A DNA stretch of 8,125 nt from contig JAHEEB010000146.1 in the NCBI GenBank assembly GCA_024640925.1, positions 1-8,125 of the forward strand, read 5' to 3'. Within the stretch, counting starts at the first letter, position 1; every line of letters begins with the position of its first letter. The translations under genes and the position numbers were made by a program. Origin of the DNA: Bacteroidota bacterium (lineage in GTDB: Bacteria; Bacteroidota; Bacteroidia; Bacteroidales; UBA10428). Of the stretch, positions 6,239 through 8,125 are shown piece by piece. A model generated the notes under the pieces. The model had not been told where the DNA came from and did no database searches. It saw nothing but the letters and a program-made list of their open reading frames with translations.

Positions 6239-7777
6239 GTGCGAAACAAGATTACCATAGCACTAATTACCAGTTCGTTACTTTTAACGACATTCAGGGT
6301 TTCTTTTTCGCAAGATATATTGCGAAGAAATGTCATATTAACTTTTTCTACAGCTACACACGAACAATATTTAGACTCTATTTTTAAACAAACAGGGATT
6401 GAATTTGTATATAGCGATGCTATAGGACCAAATAATTCAGATACTATAATACCAGGTAATTATACAGTTGGAGCTGTTCTTGATAGCTTGTTTGTGAATA
6501 AAAATATTTATTATGTTTTGCGCGAAGATGCAATTATCCTTTCTCCTCGTCCAAATAAAGGACAAACCGATGAAAAAATTATTATTTCAGGAAAAGTAAT
6601 TAGCCATAGAAATCAGTCGGTTCCCTTTGCTACTGTTTATTTCGAAAAGAAAAGCATTGGAACTCTTGCAAATGGGGAAGGCGAATTTCGTTTTATCATT
6701 CCGCCAGACCTGGTGAAGGATACACTAACAGTCACCTGTATCGGATATGCCGATGTAAAGGTCACTCCCGAAGAATATTTAGCTGGCACACTTGAAATAA
6801 AGCTTAAAACAGTTCCTTTACAAATTAAAAGCCTCGTTATCCGCCACGAGGATCCAAATGAAATAATTGAAAAATCTTTTGAAAACCGCCACAAAAACTA
6901 TTCAAGTAAACCAGTGTTGCTCACTGCCTTTTTCAGAGAAGCCTCCAAACAGGATGAAGATTATATATCCCTTTCTGAAGCGGTTGTCGAGGTTAGTAAA
7001 AGCAGTTATTCCAGTAGTGCAGAAGATTTAATCAGGCTGGTTAAAGGAAGGAATGGCACAAATACACAGAGATCTGAACTTGTTAACCTTGTTGTTGAGG
7101 GTGGTTTATACAACGGACTTCACCTCGATGTTGCAAAATATACCAGCTTTTTTTATAGCGAAACCTGTTTAAAAGAATACAATTATAAATTACTCAAGAC
7201 AATAACTATTTCCGGAAGAGAAACCCATGTTATTGGATTTGATATGAAAACAGGTCAGAATGATTTTGGATTTCGTGGTAAAATGTATATCGATGTTGAA
7301 AGCATGGCCCTAATCAGGGTAGAATTCGAACTAAGCCCACAAGGTATAGATTACGCCAAGTCGGTACTTGTTAAAAAGACTCCCCGTGACTTTAAAGCAA
7401 CACCGTTATATGCAAAATATGAAGTTGAATACAGGTTTTACAACAATGTATGGAACCTTTATTATGCCAAAAGTGAGATCAATATAAAAGTTGTTAAAAC
7501 CCGCGGAACAAAGGATAAAGGATTCAACTGTAATTTTGTTTCAACCTCTGAATTTGTAATAACCGGACAAAGTAAAAAACCTGAAGAGCGCATCAGATTG
7601 CGTGATTCAGCTGGTCCAAATGATGTTCTCGTTGAACAAGTGAAAAATACAGGAAATTTATTCTGGAGCGAAGATAATATCATTCTGCCCGAAGAGCCTC
7701 TCTTAAACACTATATCTAAGTTACAGGAAGAAGGAATTCTAAAAACCAATAATCAGGATTTAGGGAAGGATGAATGA
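6239..7777 (+). CDS. STN and carboxypeptidase-regulatory-like domain protein
   Basis: A 512-residue secreted protein. Residues 1-25 are a signal peptide (cleavage near SFSQ). Residues about 28-103 fit an STN domain, the short module with which TonB receptors contact FecR (LDSIFKQTGIEFVYSD, then TVGAVLDSLFVNKNIYYVL). Residues about 114-190 fit a carboxypeptidase-regulatory-like beta sandwich (ISGKVISHRNQSVPFATVYF, GEFRFIIPP). Residues about 222-425 are beta-rich without a firm family; GKMYIDVESMALIRVEFEL recalls LolA-like or DUF5686-type folds. No plug or 22-strand barrel follows, unlike a SusC/FecA transducer. The start is GTG: a stop lies just upstream in frame and no ATG occurs before the signal peptide. 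It starts 4 nt after the FecR-like gene, so it is probably the periplasmic or outer-membrane-side partner of that anti-sigma factor. Substrate and signal are unknown. Confidence 0.85.
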   Translation: MRNKITIALITSSLLLTTFRVSFSQDILRRNVILTFSTATHEQYLDSIFKQTGIEFVYSDAIGPNNSDTIIPGNYTVGAVLDSLFVNKNIYYVLREDAIILSPRPNKGQTDEKIIISGKVISHRNQSVPFATVYFEKKSIGTLANGEGEFRFIIPPDLVKDTLTVTCIGYADVKVTPEEYLAGTLEIKLKTVPLQIKSLVIRHEDPNEIIEKSFENRHKNYSSKPVLLTAFFREASKQDEDYISLSEAVVEVSKSSYSSSAEDLIRLVKGRNGTNTQRSELVNLVVEGGLYNGLHLDVAKYTSFFYSETCLKEYNYKLLKTITISGRETHVIGFDMKTGQNDFGFRGKMYIDVESMALIRVEFELSPQGIDYAKSVLVKKTPRDFKATPLYAKYEVEYRFYNNVWNLYYAKSEINIKVVKTRGTKDKGFNCNFVSTSEFVITGQSKKPEERIRLRDSAGPNDVLVEQVKNTGNLFWSEDNIILPEEPLLNTISKLQEEGILKTNNQDLGKDE

Positions 7778-7778
7778 T

Positions 7779-7814
7779 TTAATGGATTAATGTTAATAGG
7801 TTAATGAGTTAAAG
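7779..7814 (+). repeat. Imperfect TTAATG short tandem repeats
   Basis: Directly after the STN-protein stop, a TTAATG-like unit recurs about every 6-8 nt: TTAATG at 7779, 7787 and 7801, TTAATA at 7793 and TTAAAG at 7809. Units are degenerate. No hairpin terminator was found in the same spacer. Confidence 0.5.
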
Positions 7815-7818
7815 CGTG

Positions 7819-7836
7819 AATACTAAAAACAGTATT
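7819..7836. repeat. Inverted repeat at the dpp3 promoter
   Basis: AATACT (7819-7824) and AGTATT (7831-7836) are a perfect 6-bp inverted repeat around AAAAAC. The right arm overlaps the candidate -33 TTG (7835-7837). It could be an operator or a weak hairpin, and there is no T-run to make it a terminator. Confidence 0.3.
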
Positions 7837-7865
7837 GCAGGTGAGAGGGAATAATTATACTTTTG
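7835..7865 (+). promoter_or_regulatory. Bacteroidota promoter of the dpp3-like gene
   Basis: TACTTTTG (7858-7865) matches TAnnTTTG exactly, and TTG (7835-7837) lies 20 nt upstream as the -33 element. Transcription would start near 7872, only about 13 nt before the ATG at 7885, so the leader would be very short. The gene is therefore probably transcribed separately from the sigma-factor operon. Confidence 0.6.
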
Positions 7866-7884
7866 GGGTCTAATATATCCTGCT

Positions 7885-8125
7885 ATGAAAATCATTTTAT
7901 ATACACTATTAATATCCTTGGTTATGCTGATGGCTTGCAATGCTGAAAAGAAAAAAGATGTGGTTGAAACCGATACCTATAATTATGTTCTTGAACAATT
8001 TGCCGATTTAAGAATTTTACGTTACCAGGTTCCTGGATTTGAGGAATTATCGCTTAAACAAAAAGAGTTAATATATTATCTCAGCGAAGCTGCACTTTGC
8101 GGCAGAGATATACTTTTCGATCAGA
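7885..8125 (+). CDS. Dipeptidyl peptidase III (M49), N-terminal fragment, lipoprotein form
   Basis: The first 80 codons of a gene cut by the window end; it is too close to the edge to form a closed reading frame. The start MKIILYTLL leads into a lipoprotein signal peptide with lipobox LMAC, Cys18 being the likely lipidation site (Met at -2 is slightly unusual). Residues 38-80 (EQFADLRILRYQVPGFEELS, then KELIYYLSEAALCGRDILF) closely resemble the N-terminus of Bacteroidota dipeptidyl peptidase III as I remember it. That zinc enzyme releases dipeptides from peptide N-termini. The diagnostic zinc motif HExxGH lies far downstream and is not in this window, so catalytic competence cannot be judged. 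Its location, if lipidated, would be the periplasm or cell envelope. It has its own promoter 20 nt upstream and no evident link to the preceding operon. Confidence 0.8.
   Translation, partial: MKIILYTLLISLVMLMACNAEKKKDVVETDTYNYVLEQFADLRILRYQVPGFEELSLKQKELIYYLSEAALCGRDILFDQ

Noticed and set aside
7462..7749. A 95-codon minus-strand frame opposite the STN-protein gene
   Set aside because: Antisense shadow of a long coding gene, without promoter or recognisable protein features.

Overview
The window looks like a piece of a Bacteroidota chromosome, probably Bacteroidales or Marinilabiliales. The DNA is AT-rich and the starts mostly lack Shine-Dalgarno sequences. Promoter-like TAnnTTTG boxes precede several genes. 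Several protein families are typical of that phylum: a Bacteroides-type ECF sigma factor with a FecR anti-sigma factor and an STN/carboxypeptidase-regulatory-like partner, a lipoprotein form of dipeptidyl peptidase III, and a porin remnant placed next to amt-glnK. No rRNA, tRNA, CRISPR array or insertion sequence was seen.

Layout. (1) At 3-539, on the minus strand, is a secreted YfiR-family periplasmic protein; the genes downstream of it lie outside the window. (2) At 540-902 is an AT-rich spacer with a C8T7 homopolymer tract and a TAnnTTTG promoter element facing right. (3) At 903-2853, on the plus strand, is an ammonium-assimilation cluster: a 70-residue secreted protein that looks like the two ends of a TorF-type porin joined together, an AmtB-type ammonium channel, and a P-II (GlnK-like) regulator without the uridylylation tyrosine. 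It ends at one intrinsic terminator, and a second hairpin separates it from the convergent gene. (4) At 3023-4396, on the minus strand, is a stand-alone TrpB2-type tryptophan synthase beta chain with a good Bacteroidota promoter (TTTG-N19-TATTTTTG). (5) At 4618-7777, on the plus strand, is a tight three-gene operon: ECF sigma factor, FecR-like anti-sigma factor with one membrane helix, and a secreted STN plus carboxypeptidase-regulatory-like protein with no TonB-dependent barrel. Gaps are 9 and 4 nt. (6) From 7885 to the window end is the N-terminus of a lipoprotein dipeptidyl peptidase III (M49), with its own promoter.

How the genes work together. The Amt and P-II proteins form the usual ammonium uptake and sensing pair, and the neighbouring outer-membrane protein would supply passage through the outer membrane if it were intact. 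The sigma/FecR/STN genes form a cell-surface-signalling module whose signal input is unclear because no outer-membrane receptor follows. I see no clearly new system. The best points for follow-up are the internally deleted porin, the receptor-less sigma/anti-sigma/STN module and the altered P-II T-loop.
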